Shown here: piece after piece, positions 34,454 to 46,098 of the stretch
How positions within the stretch are numbered: position 1 is the first letter of the stretch
How the letters are laid out: every line of letters begins with the position of its first letter
NCBI RefSeq assembly: GCF_030272615.1
Contig: NC_081412.1
Coordinates: forward strand, 672,711,823-672,775,822
Direction: 5' to 3'
DNA: 64,000 nt
From: Cryptomeria japonica
Taxonomy: Eukaryota > Streptophyta > Pinopsida > Cupressales > Cupressaceae
The notes under the pieces: model-generated
Database searches by the model: none
Told to the model about the DNA's origin: nothing
The model's input: only the letters and a program-made list of their open reading frames with translations
Program-made: the position numbers and the translations under genes

Positions 34454-35059
34454 TGTTAGAAAATTCAAATAACCAGAGGACAACTGAGAGGGGGGGGTGA
34501 ATCAGTTGTCACCTGATTATCAAAACTTTAAGCAGTTAAAACTTTAATACCCAAACACATAAGATCAATACCGGAATTAATAAATCAATTATCAAAATAG
34601 ATGATATATCAATTAAGCACAAAAAACAATTAGAGAATAGATACCTTCCATATGACACCAATATTTGTATGTGGAAAACCCATTAAAGGGAAAAAACACA
34701 ATGGGAAGCCTACCCATAGTCAGATAATACTTCTATAGTAAGTATGTGATTACAAATTGAGGGGCCTAGACTTGCAGGAAGGCCAACAACCTAGAGCACA
34801 CTGCTCATTACAAAAGGACTCTCACTGACTACATAAGAAATCTAGACTACAATCCAGAAGGAAGAATGAATTGCAATAATAACATCTCATATGCCTGAGT
34901 ATAGTTTAGTTAAGCTTAATAACGAAGGACTTAAACCTCTTTCATAAACCCAACTCGATCACCTACGATCAATCAAATCCTCTGCATCAATTATTATTGC
35001 ATTATTCACTTGCATATCATCCCATCATGATCTACAATGAGATCATACACACACACACA

Positions 35060-35113
<54 letters not shown>

Positions 35114-35728
35114 CAAACCCTAGACCTTAAACAGTAAGGTCGACAACCCAAACAATAAAACATATAACATAATTGTAAAACATGTTGGCCTGAGACCAAA
35201 CAAATGATATCCAACCCATAAGTCATCCCAAAAGCACATCGAGAAGACCAATCAAAATGTTACATCAAGTCAGTCCATAACCAAGATAGTACCAGACCCA
35301 ATTTAGGTCCACACACATTAAAGCAATGATCTCAATAAGTCAAGTCTTAAACATGATCACCATCTGAATCCTAAAACTCTACTAGAAGCCGCACCAACAC
35401 CACTTATTCATAATATCAAAAGATCTTCAACAAAACTTTGTTAGTGAAACCCTCACCGGATCAATAAACTAGGCTTACCAACATATAAGATAGCATCTGA
35501 TCACCAAGTCAATACCAACTGACTAAAAATGTATCTAAGTAGCATGAATAGCAGATCTAAGCCAATTCCATAACCCAAAGTATATCGGATCAACATGATC
35601 ATATCAACCAAAAACCAAACATCCTACTGGGACCAAAAGGATACCGATGAACAACCAAATCAGTTAGTGTTGACATCAATGACAAAACATCAATGCAACA
35701 CATAATTAATTCTTCTAAATTTCCAAGA
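34454..35728 (-). repeat. C1 5' LTR
   Basis: Inferred from the primer site on its inner side and from similarity of its outer half to the LTR arms at 30226-31115. The first two bases on the minus strand are decayed (TCTTGG for TGTTGG). It contains the U5 block with a run of C (plus-strand GAGAGGGGGGGGTGAATCAG at 34489-34508) and an (AC)n microsatellite. Its partner 3' LTR is missing. Confidence 0.82.
35046..35102. repeat. (AC)n microsatellite
   Basis: Near-perfect AC dinucleotide run with one AT interruption, followed by TATATATATA (35103-35112), inside the C1 LTR. Confidence 0.95.
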
Positions 35729-35747
35729 GAAGAACACCGGTAAGAGA

Positions 35748-36392
35748 ACCTACAAACCAATATGTTTTAACTTTCTTAAGGTAGGTCATACTGCAAATGT
35801 TTGTAGAAGTAGATCCAGTACTTTTGATGGATATAGACCTAATGCATGTGAAGGATATAAGCCTAGTAATTTTGATGGATATTTCTTCAATTGCAACAAG
35901 TATGGGCATAGAGATGCTGAGTATAGGTCAAGAGTGAAAAATCAAAGATATTACATAGATCAAACATCTAATGGTGAATGGAAGAGATCTTACAATGACT
36001 GGAGGAACCCTAATTGGCAGACACCTTATGCGAACTGGTCTACTCCATATGAAATGGAGAATAGATGGAATGTGACATGTTAAATATATCATAACTATGG
36101 TCATGTGGGTATGAATTATCAAAGAAAAACTAATAGAGGCAATGTTGGACCCTGGAGAGCATCTGGAATGAAATATTTCCACTGTCACAAATCAGGACAC
36201 ATTGCAAGGTTTTGTAGAGCTAGAATGAACCGACCGATTAATCAGTCTATTGATTGTAAAGGAAAGAAGAAGGTAGATGTGGATGAAAATAGGAGTGAGA
36301 TGAATAAGATATTGAGGAAGAAAAGTGAGGAGAAACCATTAAAAAACTCCAATTCTTCACCAGGTGTGGAGAATCCCTCACTAGAAAACTAA
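35748..36392 (+). pseudogene. N3 gag-like protein, knuckle region
   Basis: C-terminal part only. Decayed CCHC units in order: CFNFLKVGHTANVC (second Cys is Phe), FNCNKYGHRDAEY (35890-35935, last Cys lost), a remnant YHNYGHVGMNY, and FHCHKSGHIARFC (about 36177-36218), followed by a Lys/Glu-rich tail ending PSLEN at 36392. The order and spacing parallel N2. A TRP-rich spacer (RNPNWQTPYANWSTPYEME) between units 2 and 3 is not seen in N4. A stop at about 36082 splits it. RNA binding is the inferred role of the ancestor. Confidence 0.75.
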
Positions 36393-37132
36393 GCTATGTA
36401 TGAAGCTTAGGGGGAGCATATTGTCAAATCCATTCCCAGGCTCCCTAAATGGTGTGTGGTAAGTCAAATCTACATGTTTTGATTCAATATGATGCTATGG
36501 AGTGATTTTGAGATGTAACTGATAAATTGGATGTGATATGTGAACCGATAACAAGTCCTAGGGTTGAACGGTGATTAGGGTATGTTCAACCGATTTAAAA
36601 TTAAATGTAGTTGGTAAAAGGTAAATAAAAAGGTGTTTTATAGTCTTATTTTTCACTTAGCATTTTCAAGAGCACATTTGGAGAGCAATAGAAATATAGA
36701 AGAGCATTTTATTGCTACTTTGGAAAAGTTGATAGCAGATTGTGAAGATTTGTGGAAAAGTTAATCAATGGAAGAGCATTCAAACTAGAAACCCTAATTA
36801 CAAAGAAGTCTAAGTTATTTAAAAGGTATGATGCCTAAATAAGTTGGTTGTGAAGAATGACCATGTATATTTTTGTATCATAAAGTCTAAAGGTATTTCT
36901 ATATGAATCTAAATTTTTGTTTGAATTTTCACAATCACTATACCACATATTGTTTATATTACAAAAAGATCTTGACTGGACTTTAAGAGACATCCTCATA
37001 AGTCTGCGAAAATGGATCTAGCTAGATCCCTATCCAGCGTACCCTATGGGGATTTGCATGTTGGGGATATTTGATCATACATCCATTGCAAACTAGAGGA
37101 TTTGGGCACATTTTCCATCTTTCATGGAAACC
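36393..37132 (+). other. N3 inter-ORF gap and decayed start of ORF B
   Basis: Starts with CTTAGGGGGAGC (near 36406), as does the same gap in N2. It includes AT-rich GGTAAATAAAAAGGTG and TTTTATAGTC about 100-150 bp before a region that resembles the ORF B front (KSKLFKRYDA near 36820). No intact frame. It ends where the N4 LTR becomes recognisable. Confidence 0.45.
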
Positions 37133-37864
37133 AACTAGCAACTAATTGGAAATCATCTGGCTACCCACCGACAGTTACCAACATCGGCAATAGACTTCTA
37201 CATACACCAATAGGCACTTCACTAGCAGTGCAAATAATGCATACCGACACTCAAGCCGACATGGAATAAACTTTATTTATTTGTTTTATATTGTAATTTG
37301 TAAGAGCCAACATGGCATATTGTAAAAGACTCATATATATGTGTGAGATCTTATAGGTCATTTGGATACAAGAATAGATGAGAGGATATGATATAGATGA
37401 GATATTTGTATAAGGTGATATAGTTGATAGCGAAGGTTTTGGTAATAGATTGAGCTTAAACCAGTACTGAACCTGACATAGTTGATGCTGATCTGAAGTA
37501 GTACATTGTATTGGATTTTGGTAATCCATTTTTTAAGTAATACTTTTGTTTTGTAATTGAGGAGTGAGCTCTAGGCTGCTAGCCTTCCTGCATGTCCAAG
37601 CCCCTCATTGTAAGTAATATTTATTCATTGGCTAGTGAGTGAATATTATGGGTCACAAATCCCACTGAGGTTTTTCCCACATCGGGTTTCCTAATTAAAT
37701 ATCTTGTGTTATGGTGTGTTCTCTATGTTGTCTCTGTTATTCTTATTTACTGGTACACTATTGTGGGATACAAAGTTCTAAATAAGTTTAAATATTCTAC
37801 TAACCGGTTTGACACTGATTCACCCCCCATCTCAGTGTCTTTGGGACTGTCATTGATTTTGGCA
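37133..37864 (+). repeat. N4 5' LTR
   Basis: Matches 42910-43648 almost throughout, for example the shared GGAAATCATCTGGCTACCC and ACTCAAGCCGACATGGAATA. It ends GGCA directly before the primer site. It carries the TTTTTCCC/GGGTTTCC motif (about 37668) and the C-rich U5 block (about 37823). Confidence 0.88.
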
Positions 37865-37879
37865 ATTGGTATTAGAGCC
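37865..37879 (+). other. N4 primer binding site (tRNA-iMet)
   Basis: ATTGGTATTAGAGCC immediately follows the LTR. It has the same single change (C to T) as the N2 site. Confidence 0.9.
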
Positions 37880-37935
37880 TAATCCTCTAATTTTAAAAGC
37901 CTAATAGCTTGAGGAAGATTCTGACACCAATACAT

Positions 37936-38907
37936 ATGGAGAACCTAAGAAAACAAATTGAAGGAGCTCTTGTAGATTATGATGCAAAGAAATTGAAGAA
38001 TATAAAACTTGAAGATGATCTAAGGACTACACAAGAATTCATTAAAGGACTTCAGGAGAACCTACCTATAGCACAAAATAAAAGAAAATAACTTCATGAG
38101 AAAATGCAGAAAGATGATGAGGAAAAAGAGACTCTTAATGAACTTGCAAATAAGTTGAGATAGGAAAACAGTATTATGCAAGATATGACTATGAGGCTAT
38201 GTAAAGACATTGAAGACTTGACTAGAAGACTCAATGATGTTGGAAATGAAAATCTAAGACTTAGTCATGAAAATGATATGTTAAAGACAGATCTGATTCA
38301 CATGCAACATGATAAAACTGAGCTTATGAGACAAAAGGGAATTGTGCAAAATGAGTTGGCTACTGCAAATCGACACAAAGAGAAATTCAAGAAAAGTTCA
38401 GAGGAACTTGATGACATGTTGAAAAATTATAAACCAAATGGAGATACTAATGGACTTGGATTTGAAGTCAAAGAAAGTTCTAGTACTACAAACAATCTAG
38501 ATCAGAACAAATCGGCAAGACAACCTAATGCTTATAAGTTTAATGGAAAATGTTTCAATTGCAAAAAATATTGTCATAGAGCAAATCAGTGTAGATTTAG
38601 AAACAATCAGAATATTAATGCACCCACTAGTCAATATTCTAAATGCAATAAAGTTGGTCATAATTCAGAAAACTATAGAATGAATGTAAAATGCTATATT
38701 TGTGGAAGATATGGACACCTATCTAATCAATGTAGAATACAAACCGACATTGGGTATGGAAAGTTTATTCAGAGGAATAATGTGACTTGTTATGCTTGTA
38801 AAAAAATTGGACATATTGCTAAATTTTTTAGAAGCAAGACTTCACTGACAAACAATAAAGGATCGCATTTGAAAGGCAAAGAAAAGGTAGATGAGGTAAA
38901 GAAATAA
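37936..38907 (+). pseudogene. N4 gag-like protein, coiled coil plus four zinc knuckles
   Basis: ATG at 37936 (MENLRKQIEGALVDYDAKK) 56 bp after the primer site, and one frame to TAA at 38907, with stops at 38089 and 38161. Residues 1 to about 175 are strongly heptad-like, typical of a long coiled coil. Four knuckles follow: CFNCKKYCHRANQC (38551-38592, complete), SKCNKVGHNSENY (degenerate), CYICGRYGHLSNQC (38692-38733, complete) and CYACKKIGHIAKFF (last Cys lost). A basic tail with KGKEKVDEVKK ends it. Four knuckles in a retroelement gag is unusual; copia gags here have one. RNA binding and self-assembly through the coiled coil are inferred. Confidence 0.85.
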
Positions 38908-39233
38908 TTTTCAAAATAATGGATTAGGAAGAGAGATTAGAATGTTGATGAAACTATTTCTATACCGGTAGAATAGAGTAATCCTTTGCCGGTAGGAGAT
39001 TCTTCATCCAACTAAGAAGTAACCCTTTGGGGGTATTGTAGTAAGTTGAAAATCATGCGGATTACCCTCGGTTGATGGTGAGAAGATAGATTTCTTCTGT
39101 ACCAGTGGATGTGTTAAGTTTTCACTTAAGTGGTGAGCGTTTAATGCAATTGGTGAGAGAAATGTCATTATAAATCAGCTAATTTCCCTTATTTTTGATT
39201 CATTGAGCATTCAAATTAGAAGAGAGCACAAAA
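38908..39233 (+). other. N4 inter-ORF gap with TATA-like motif
   Basis: 326 bp between gag-like stop and ORF B ATG. It contains GAGAGAAATGTCATTATAAA near 39157-39176, about 60 bp upstream of the ATG, matching the placement of a TATA-like motif in N2. No frame spans it. A promoter or internal ribosome entry is possible, as is splicing. Confidence 0.45.
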
Positions 39234-42200
39234 ATGAGCAAAGGCATTCAAGGTGAAGGTGCAGAGTGATTTCTTCAGGTATTCAAAATATTTTCAGGCA
39301 GCTAAAGATATTTTTCAGTGGATTCTTCTTCTACTCCCGAGTTTATCTAGAACCCTACTATTGTAGAAAATGTGAAACACCCTAGGCCCGTATTTTAGAT
39401 AATTCCCGAAGTAGCTAAGCAATATGACTCTATAGGGGCATTTTCAAAAATTCCTAATGGTGTAGCTTTTGCAGAAGACCCTAGGATTTATATACATTGA
39501 AATATATAAGAACTAGGTTCCGAAGAATTGATGAAAATGTTTACTAAAGTGATTTGTGATGAAAATGGTTCCGTCAAACCCAAACACAAGATTATAGAAA
39601 CTCTAGGTTTTGTGGAGATATTGAACATTCCAAAATTTCTAGAGGAAGTAGTGAGAATTGTTTTGAGTAGAGCACATGGAGAATTATTATGGTTGGATTT
39701 TGTCTGCAAAATAACCCGGCAAGCATTTAGGGTAGTAACTGGTTTACCCTCAACTGACAGCAGACTTGCTAAAACAAAGAAGATTCCTAACAACAAAATG
39801 ATGACCCTGACAGGAGCAACATTTGACAATAGATCACTGAGAATGAATAATATCAAAGACATCAATGTAAGATTTGTAAGTATGGTGTTAGGCTACAAGA
39901 CTACACATGGAAACAGGCTAAATTCAGTTTCTAGTCTTTGTACTAACAATGCTTATGAGATGTTTAACAACAATGCAATGATAGATGTGTGTGAATGGCT
40001 GAAAGATGAACTCATTGACAATTTGAAAAAGATTAAAGGAGATAAGAAAGGGACATTCTCCTTTGGAAATCTTTTGGTATGTTTAATGTTGTATTTCACT
40101 AAGGAAATCCTCGGTACAAGACCTAAAGACTTTGGATATGACATACTGGTAGGAAAACAATTATAGGAAGATTTTACTAGCATGGGAACTACAAAGGACA
40201 ACAACAAAATTGAATACTTCAAGACCTTCCAAGCTAAAATAAAAACTAGAGAAAGGCTACCACAGAGTGTAGTGGATAAATATAAAAAAGAAATTTGTTT
40301 TGTTATCGAGAAGGATGAGACATGGATGGAATCTGTACTCCCTAGGACTGTATGGGTGACTAAAATGGGATATGAGGTAGATCTTAACATTCTTGAGACA
40401 TATGCTAAAGCTTTACTAGATGCATTGAGAGAACCATCAGAACAAGTTTTTGGTAGTGCTGAGACTATTGAAAGTGATGTAAAAAAATTCAAGCAAAGGA
40501 AGAAAAGAGAAAAATTTATTAGAGACGCTTCTAAGAAAGTGAAGGAAATCAAGGAAATTGTAATGAACATTAGTGGCATATCGGCTAGTGAACTTGAATG
40601 AATACAACCAGAGGCATACATTTCACTGGTTGGCACATCTTCTAGAACCGACAATGGAAAGGCAACAAAGTTTAAAAGAGTTGAAAGGAGGAAGAGAAAA
40701 CCTTCACCGGTACCCTCTCCTTCACCTAAGAGAACAAGGACTTTGAGGAAGAAACAATAGGCAATAAGGGGACCACCAAAGAAACTGACACCAAAGAAGA
40801 AACAACAACCTATTACCCCTTCTTTGAATGACTTATTGAATGAGATAATTGATGATGGAAATTTGGCCAATGTACAACAACTATATAACACATTTAATGA
40901 TTATGATAAGGAAAGCATTGAGAACAGTATAATTTTACATCTAGACATATACAAAAAGGTTTTAATTGAAGTTGTGGATGACTTACCCAATGATTTGTAT
41001 CGGATATTAGAAGGAAAAAGGATTGCAGTGATGGAATTAGATAAGAAACTGAAAGTTGAAAAACTTCTAGCTGTACATCCTATAAATTCAAAAGAGGAAA
41101 TTGACGAGCTAATTTCTAAGGATAACCGATCTATTTTTGCTAGTAGAAATTGGCAAGTAATTTTAATGGCAGGAAGAGTAAAAGAGATCGTAGATGAAAT
41201 TGTTGATAATTGGGATATATTTTTTGTGGAGAAGGAAAAACAAGATTAAATGAACCAACCAAAGAAAACATTTAAAGTATATCAGAAGGATAAGGATAAG
41301 GGAAAAGGTAAAATTGGTGGTATTCCAAACATCAAGATAACTAAAAATTTACCGCCACCTTTGGATACTGCATCGATACATATAGATGATTCAACTATTA
41401 TTGACACTGAAGGTATCACACATGATGACACAAATCCTAAATCTGAGATACTCTTCACCATGAATGTGGATACTCAAGAAGTGAATATTGTTGTAGAGAA
41501 GGACAGTGCAAAGGTTAAGTAAGACAATGTTGATAGTGGAAACATGGTTGAGAAACTGGTAGAGACTGTTGAGTTTGAGATCCCAACCCAAACAAAGAAA
41601 CCATTAGAAACAGAGAAACCTATTGAAGGAATAGATGTTGACATAGGGCCACTAGAGACTGAGATACCGACAGCTAAACTTACTGAGGTACATACTGAGG
41701 GAGGGAAATCAACAATCACTGTGACATCAAAGCAGTCTGAGAAACCCTTGCTAGTTGAGATGCAAACACAGACTGGTCCACTAGAGATAAACACATGTAA
41801 AATGGTTACATATGATGGAAGCACAGAGGTAATTAAGGCAATTTTTCAGACATCTGGCACATCAACAAGTGAATTGAGACCTACCAATGTTATAGAGGTA
41901 CTTTTGGATTCAATCTAAAAGATAACAAATTGCAATGCTTTCGCCTACAAGGCAATTGACAACATTGTACCAATTCTTAAATTGATTGCACCAAAATGTA
42001 ACATAGATCATATTAAGGATTCTTTAAGTAAATTGGACACATTGTCCAAATTTATTGTTGACAATATAATAACAACTGATAAAGTGAATGAGGATACAAT
42101 AAAGGAGAGAGTTGAAAAAGAGAAGAACAAATTATTTGATGACACCATAAAGAAGTGCACTAAACATCTGAATACATTATTACCTGCATTGAACTCTACT

Positions 42201-42473
42201 ATTTTGGAGTACAAAGAGCTATATAGGGAAACATGCAAACCTCACCTTCTGACAATGAACATAGACAAGGAGATCAGCAAAATACAGAAAGAAATTGATG
42301 GCATATCTTGTAACATAATATGTTCATCTAGTCACATATCAGTTTTTGAGAAAGAGATGGCAGGTTTTGAGGAAAAATTAGAGAAACTTGAGAAAGGAAA
42401 GATAAGGATAAGGTCTAATGCCACAAAGCTTAAGGATAAACTTGGTCCTAAGTTGGAAAATCTTATTTCTTAG
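39234..42473 (+). pseudogene. N4 ORF B, large protein of unknown function
   Basis: A single frame of 1,080 codons from ATG 39234 (MSKGIQGEGAE) to TAG 42473, with about ten in-frame stops and no frameshift. The globular N-terminal region (39528-40166) includes VLSRAHGELLWL, VVTGLPSTDSR, GYKTTHGNRLNSVSSL and FSFGNLLVCLMLYF. The next block, VVDKYKKEICFVIEKDETW and MGYEVDLNILETYAKALL (40270-40430), matches N2 and N3. Then come a basic Lys/Arg stretch (40490-40800), a helical segment (40824-41249), an acidic Thr/Glu-rich segment (41250-41918), and a C-terminal coiled coil (41982-42473). There is no catalytic motif I can name and no clear membrane segment beyond the short hydrophobic LLVCLMLYF. It may be a structural or accessory protein of the element; function unknown. 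Confidence 0.8.
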
Positions 42474-42851
42474 AGAATTGAAATAACTAAGGCATTAATT
42501 CAGGGAGAAAGATCACATGCAACATCCGACCAACGCAATCCAACAGATTGAGGCAACCTTGAATGATAGCAAAAGGTTTATGCAGAGTCTAAATTTGGTT
42601 TTAGTAGATATCTTTTAGATTGTAACCAACTAGTTACAGAATTTGAGGTGAAATTTTTACACTCATTTGACAATTTTGAACAACCTTTGTCATTGATGTC
42701 AAAGGGGGAGTAGTGGAGAGAAAAATGCTTATTCAGAGGAGATCATTTGCTCAAGAGAGCACATCTTTTTGGATACTTTTTAGACTTCAGTTTTTGGAAC
42801 AATTTTTGGATTTTTCTCATGAGTGTTGCCATCAATGCCAAAGGGGGAGAT
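42474..42851 (+). other. N4 3' UTR with two polypurine tracts
   Basis: GTCAAAGGGGGAGTAG near 42698-42713 and CCAAAGGGGGAGAT at 42838-42851, the second directly before the LTR. Each sits behind a CATTGATG- or CATCAATG-like phrase. No gene is seen, though weak coiled-coil coding similarity continues to about 42550. Confidence 0.7.
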
Positions 42852-43648
42852 TGTTTTCATTCTACACTCTTATGAGAATAGTTGATGTTGTCCTTGATGG
42901 AAACCAACTAGAAATCATCTGGCTACCCATGGGCAGTTACCGGCATCGACAATAGACTTTTACATACACCAACAGGCACTTCACCGATAGTGGCAATAAT
43001 GCATACCGCCACTCAAGCCGACATGGAATAAACTTTTATTATTGTTTTATATTGTAATTTGTAAAAGCCAACATGGCATATTGTAAAAGACTCATATAAA
43101 TGTGTGAGATCTTATATGTCATTTGGACAGAAGAATAGATGAGAGGGTATGATATAGATGAGATTTTTTTATAAGGTGATATAGTTGACATTGAAGGTTT
43201 TGGTAATAGACTGAGCTTAAACTAGTAATAAACCTGGCATAGTTGATGCTGATCTAAAGAAGTACATTGTATTGGATTTTGATAATCCATTTTGTAAGTC
43301 TGTGAGACTTTTGTTTTGTAATTGAGCAGTGAGCTCTAGGCTACTAGCCTTCTTGCATATGCAGACCCCTCATTGTAAGCAATATTTATTCATTGTTTAG
43401 TGAGTGAATATTGTGGGTCACAAATCCCACCGAGGTTTTTCCCACACTAGGTTTCCTTGTTAAATATCTTGTGTTATGGTGTGTTCTCTATGTTGTCTCT
43501 ATTATTCTTATTTATTGCATTAATTATTATTTACTAATACACTGTTTTGGGATACAAAGTTCTAAATAAGTTTAAATATTTTGCTAACTGGTTAGACACT
43601 AATTCACCCCCCCTCTCAATGTCTTTTGGATTGTCATTGATTATAACA
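42852..43648 (+). repeat. N4 3' LTR
   Basis: Starts TGTTTTCATTC after the polypurine tract and ends TATAACA. Partner of 37133-37864. N3 sequence resumes behind it at 43649. Confidence 0.88.
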
Positions 43649-46062
43649 TTAATTTCCTGGTATAGGTTATATCCAATGGTCTTTGGATACACCGATAGTC
43701 TTGAAAATCAATAATAACATTAAGATGCTTGTCAATGAGTTCACTAAGACTATATAGGGATACTGCAATTAATTTTAGAAGAAAATACATGCCAGAGAGA
43801 GGATACCGGAGCATGTGGTGAAAAGGTATGAATAATCCATTTGTTTTATGGTTGATACTGGTACTTGTTAGATGGAGGCTATAGATATAAGGACCTCATG
43901 GGTCATGCCTATGGGGTATGAGGTATAATAAGATATCTTGATTATTCATGCTGACAACCTTCTATCTAAACTAGTAGATATAAGTGTACCTAGGTTTGGC
44001 ACATTCAAAGAGAAATCAATAAAGGTACATGCTGAATTGGCCAAACCGGTAGTGGCCAAAAAGATCAGGAAAGAGGTTGAGGAATTTGTTGTTGCACAAG
44101 GCTTTAGAAAGGAGATGATTGATGAAGCAAGAACTAGATTTGAAGCAAGGAAGGGAGGAATATCTAGTGTCTCTACCGATAGACAAACTAGGAGTGCAAA
44201 TGTCAAGAAGGAGAAGCCCCCTCCTCCTCCAAAGATACAAACTAGGAGAAAAACAAAGGAAGACAAGCCTCAAGCACTAAAGTATCAAAATCTATAAGAA
44301 AAAGAAAGAAATAACAAGCACATAAATTTTTTAAGGTTGTCGTAGAGGAAGAGGTAGAGGAAACCAAATTATAAGGTGGTAAGAAAGAATTAAGGGCAAG
44401 TGGCAAAAATTTGAAAGTGGTTGGTTCACCCACTGTCAAATTAGTTAAGCCATGGGTAACTAAACTTATTTCTCTTGAGAACTTCTTGAGGAATATAAGT
44501 AAGTATGGTATATTGACTGGTGTAAATAAGCACTATAACAATTTTTGTGAGGAAGAGAAGAAAAAAATTGAGGATTCAGTTGTTTGGTTTATGAATCATT
44601 ATAGCAAAGCATTGATTGAATTACAAGGATAGATACCTGATTCTTTTTATACTAAATTGGAAGCTAGACGACAATTGCAATTAAGCAGGACAAAGAAATA
44701 ATAGAGTATGTATTTATGCATATACAACTTGAGACCTCCAAGGAGGAAATGCAAGAAATTCTTTCAAATTTAAAACCATTATTTCATACCAAAAAGAGGT
44801 TAACAAGATTGCTTGTTTGTGAGTCCCAGTCTGTGCAAGCTGAGACTGAGGAAATTTTGAAAAAGTTTTTAGGACTTGAAAAAGAGGAACCGAAGGAGAT
44901 AGATTCTTCTGAGGAAGAAGATCTCTCTAAAGCACTCGTAATTGAAGGTGTACGACTGGATGTGATTGAAATTGATCAGATACCAAATGTTACTCAAATG
45001 GAGAAAGAACCAGAAGGTGATGCCACATAGGTTCCTATTGTCACAAAAGAACAACCAATGATACTAGAAGTCATTCCAATTGGTAAAGATGAAGAGAAGA
45101 TAGAGACACAAGAGAATGAACAAGTATATGATGTGCAAACCACAGTGCCATCAGAGAAGGTAGAAGAGATGTAGAAAGATACACAAGAGAGTGTACAGAT
45201 AGATGTTGTGAAAACTATAGAGCCACTAGTAAAGGCAGAAGATAAGCAGAAAGAAGAATCAAAAGAATAGAAAGTGACCCACCAGTCACTTACTTCAAAC
45301 AAAATCATTAATAATGATGATGATGATGATAATGATACAATAGTCATCCAAGGGTCAATAAATATGGATATGTTGAGTCCAATATAACTGATGAGATTGT
45401 ATATACAATATAATCTAAAGCCAAGAAGAAGATAATAAGAACTCAGAGGAGAGAAGCTCAAACTATATAGACTGCATTTGACATATTTTCTAGTCTATTA
45501 CCAAAGACTGATACTGATAGTCTCACAACTCCCATTGAAAAAATAGACCACTTGGTCACAACTACAGTGGAGAAAATTGAAAGTCTTGGAGAGGTTGCTC
45601 TACATATTCTAGAGAAAGAATATGAAAAGAAAAGAATTGAGACATTTATCAAGGCAATTGATAAAGACAGAGAAGGTCTTACTGTGAATATGGACCAAAT
45701 GAAAGAAGCCTTGAAGAATGGAAGTCAAATTCTTTCTACAATTTACAAATTTTCATTGTTCTTTGATAATCTTGATAAGAAGAGAAAGGAAGCTCAACAG
45801 GAGCTAAAGAGTTTGAGTGAATCATTTGATCCATTAAATGATTCAACAACAATTGATGGTAGATCTTTCATACTACTACATCATAAGTTTAAGGCATATG
45901 AGATAAAATAGATTAAGAGGACTACATCATTGCAATAATTACAGACTCATCTTGTCTCCAAATTATAAATTTTGCAAAGAGTATACAAAGACACAGATGT
46001 AATTTTGACGACACATAAAATGAGTACACTTGATGCTATGGAAGAGCTTGCATACTAGGTCC
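43649..46062 (+). pseudogene. N3 ORF B, C-terminal two thirds
   Basis: Matches ORF B of N2 and N4 by eye. VVKRYE, SICFMVDT and MPMGYEV (43810-43925) equal the KKYEDDICF/MGYE block. Next come a basic stretch with KKEKPPPPPKIQTRRKTKEDK, SLENFLRNISKYG and NNFCEEEKKKIEDSV (44470-44590), an acidic segment with EEEDLSKAL (44900), and a C-terminal helix with ILSTIYKFSLFFDNL (45730-45775), which matches LLSKICQPHLFYDD of N2. STLDAMEELA closes it. The frame changes several times and stops are frequent, so it is older than N4. A (GAT)n run near 45313-45340 encodes poly-Asp. Its N-terminal third is cut by N4. Confidence 0.75.
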
Positions 46063-46098
46063 AAACACACATTGAGATTACATCTGTCTGCCTATCCA

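Larger units (their letters stand above)
31116..35728 (-). mobile_element. Copia C1, 5' part (LTR, gag, pol to mid-RT)
   Basis: Minus-strand order: 5' LTR (35728-34454), primer site, gag, protease, integrase, reverse transcriptase up to IIFGGE at the C2 insertion point. The remainder of pol lies at 5720-6981. On the right it ends inside the gag-like gene of N3, so C1 probably inserted in N3; the matching left part of N3 was not found. Confidence 0.85.
37133..43648 (+). mobile_element. N4, RT-less two-ORF LTR element, inserted in N3
   Basis: Plus-strand element of about 6.5 kb with LTRs at 37133-37864 and 42852-43648. It has a tRNA-Met primer site, a coiled-coil/CCHC gag-like gene, a gap with a TATA-like motif, ORF B of 1,080 codons, two polypurine tracts, and the 3' LTR. 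The head of the 5' LTR (about 60 bp) does not match the 3' LTR and may be truncated, so the exact left border and target duplication are undetermined. There are no RT, integrase, protease or RNase H motifs. Confidence 0.85.

Noticed and set aside
35032-35226. Val/Cys-rich frame over the AC repeat
   Set aside because: A microsatellite read as protein inside an LTR.
39953-40891. 312-residue minus-strand frame
   Set aside because: Antisense of N4 ORF B; the sense strand has the conserved blocks shared with N2 and N3.
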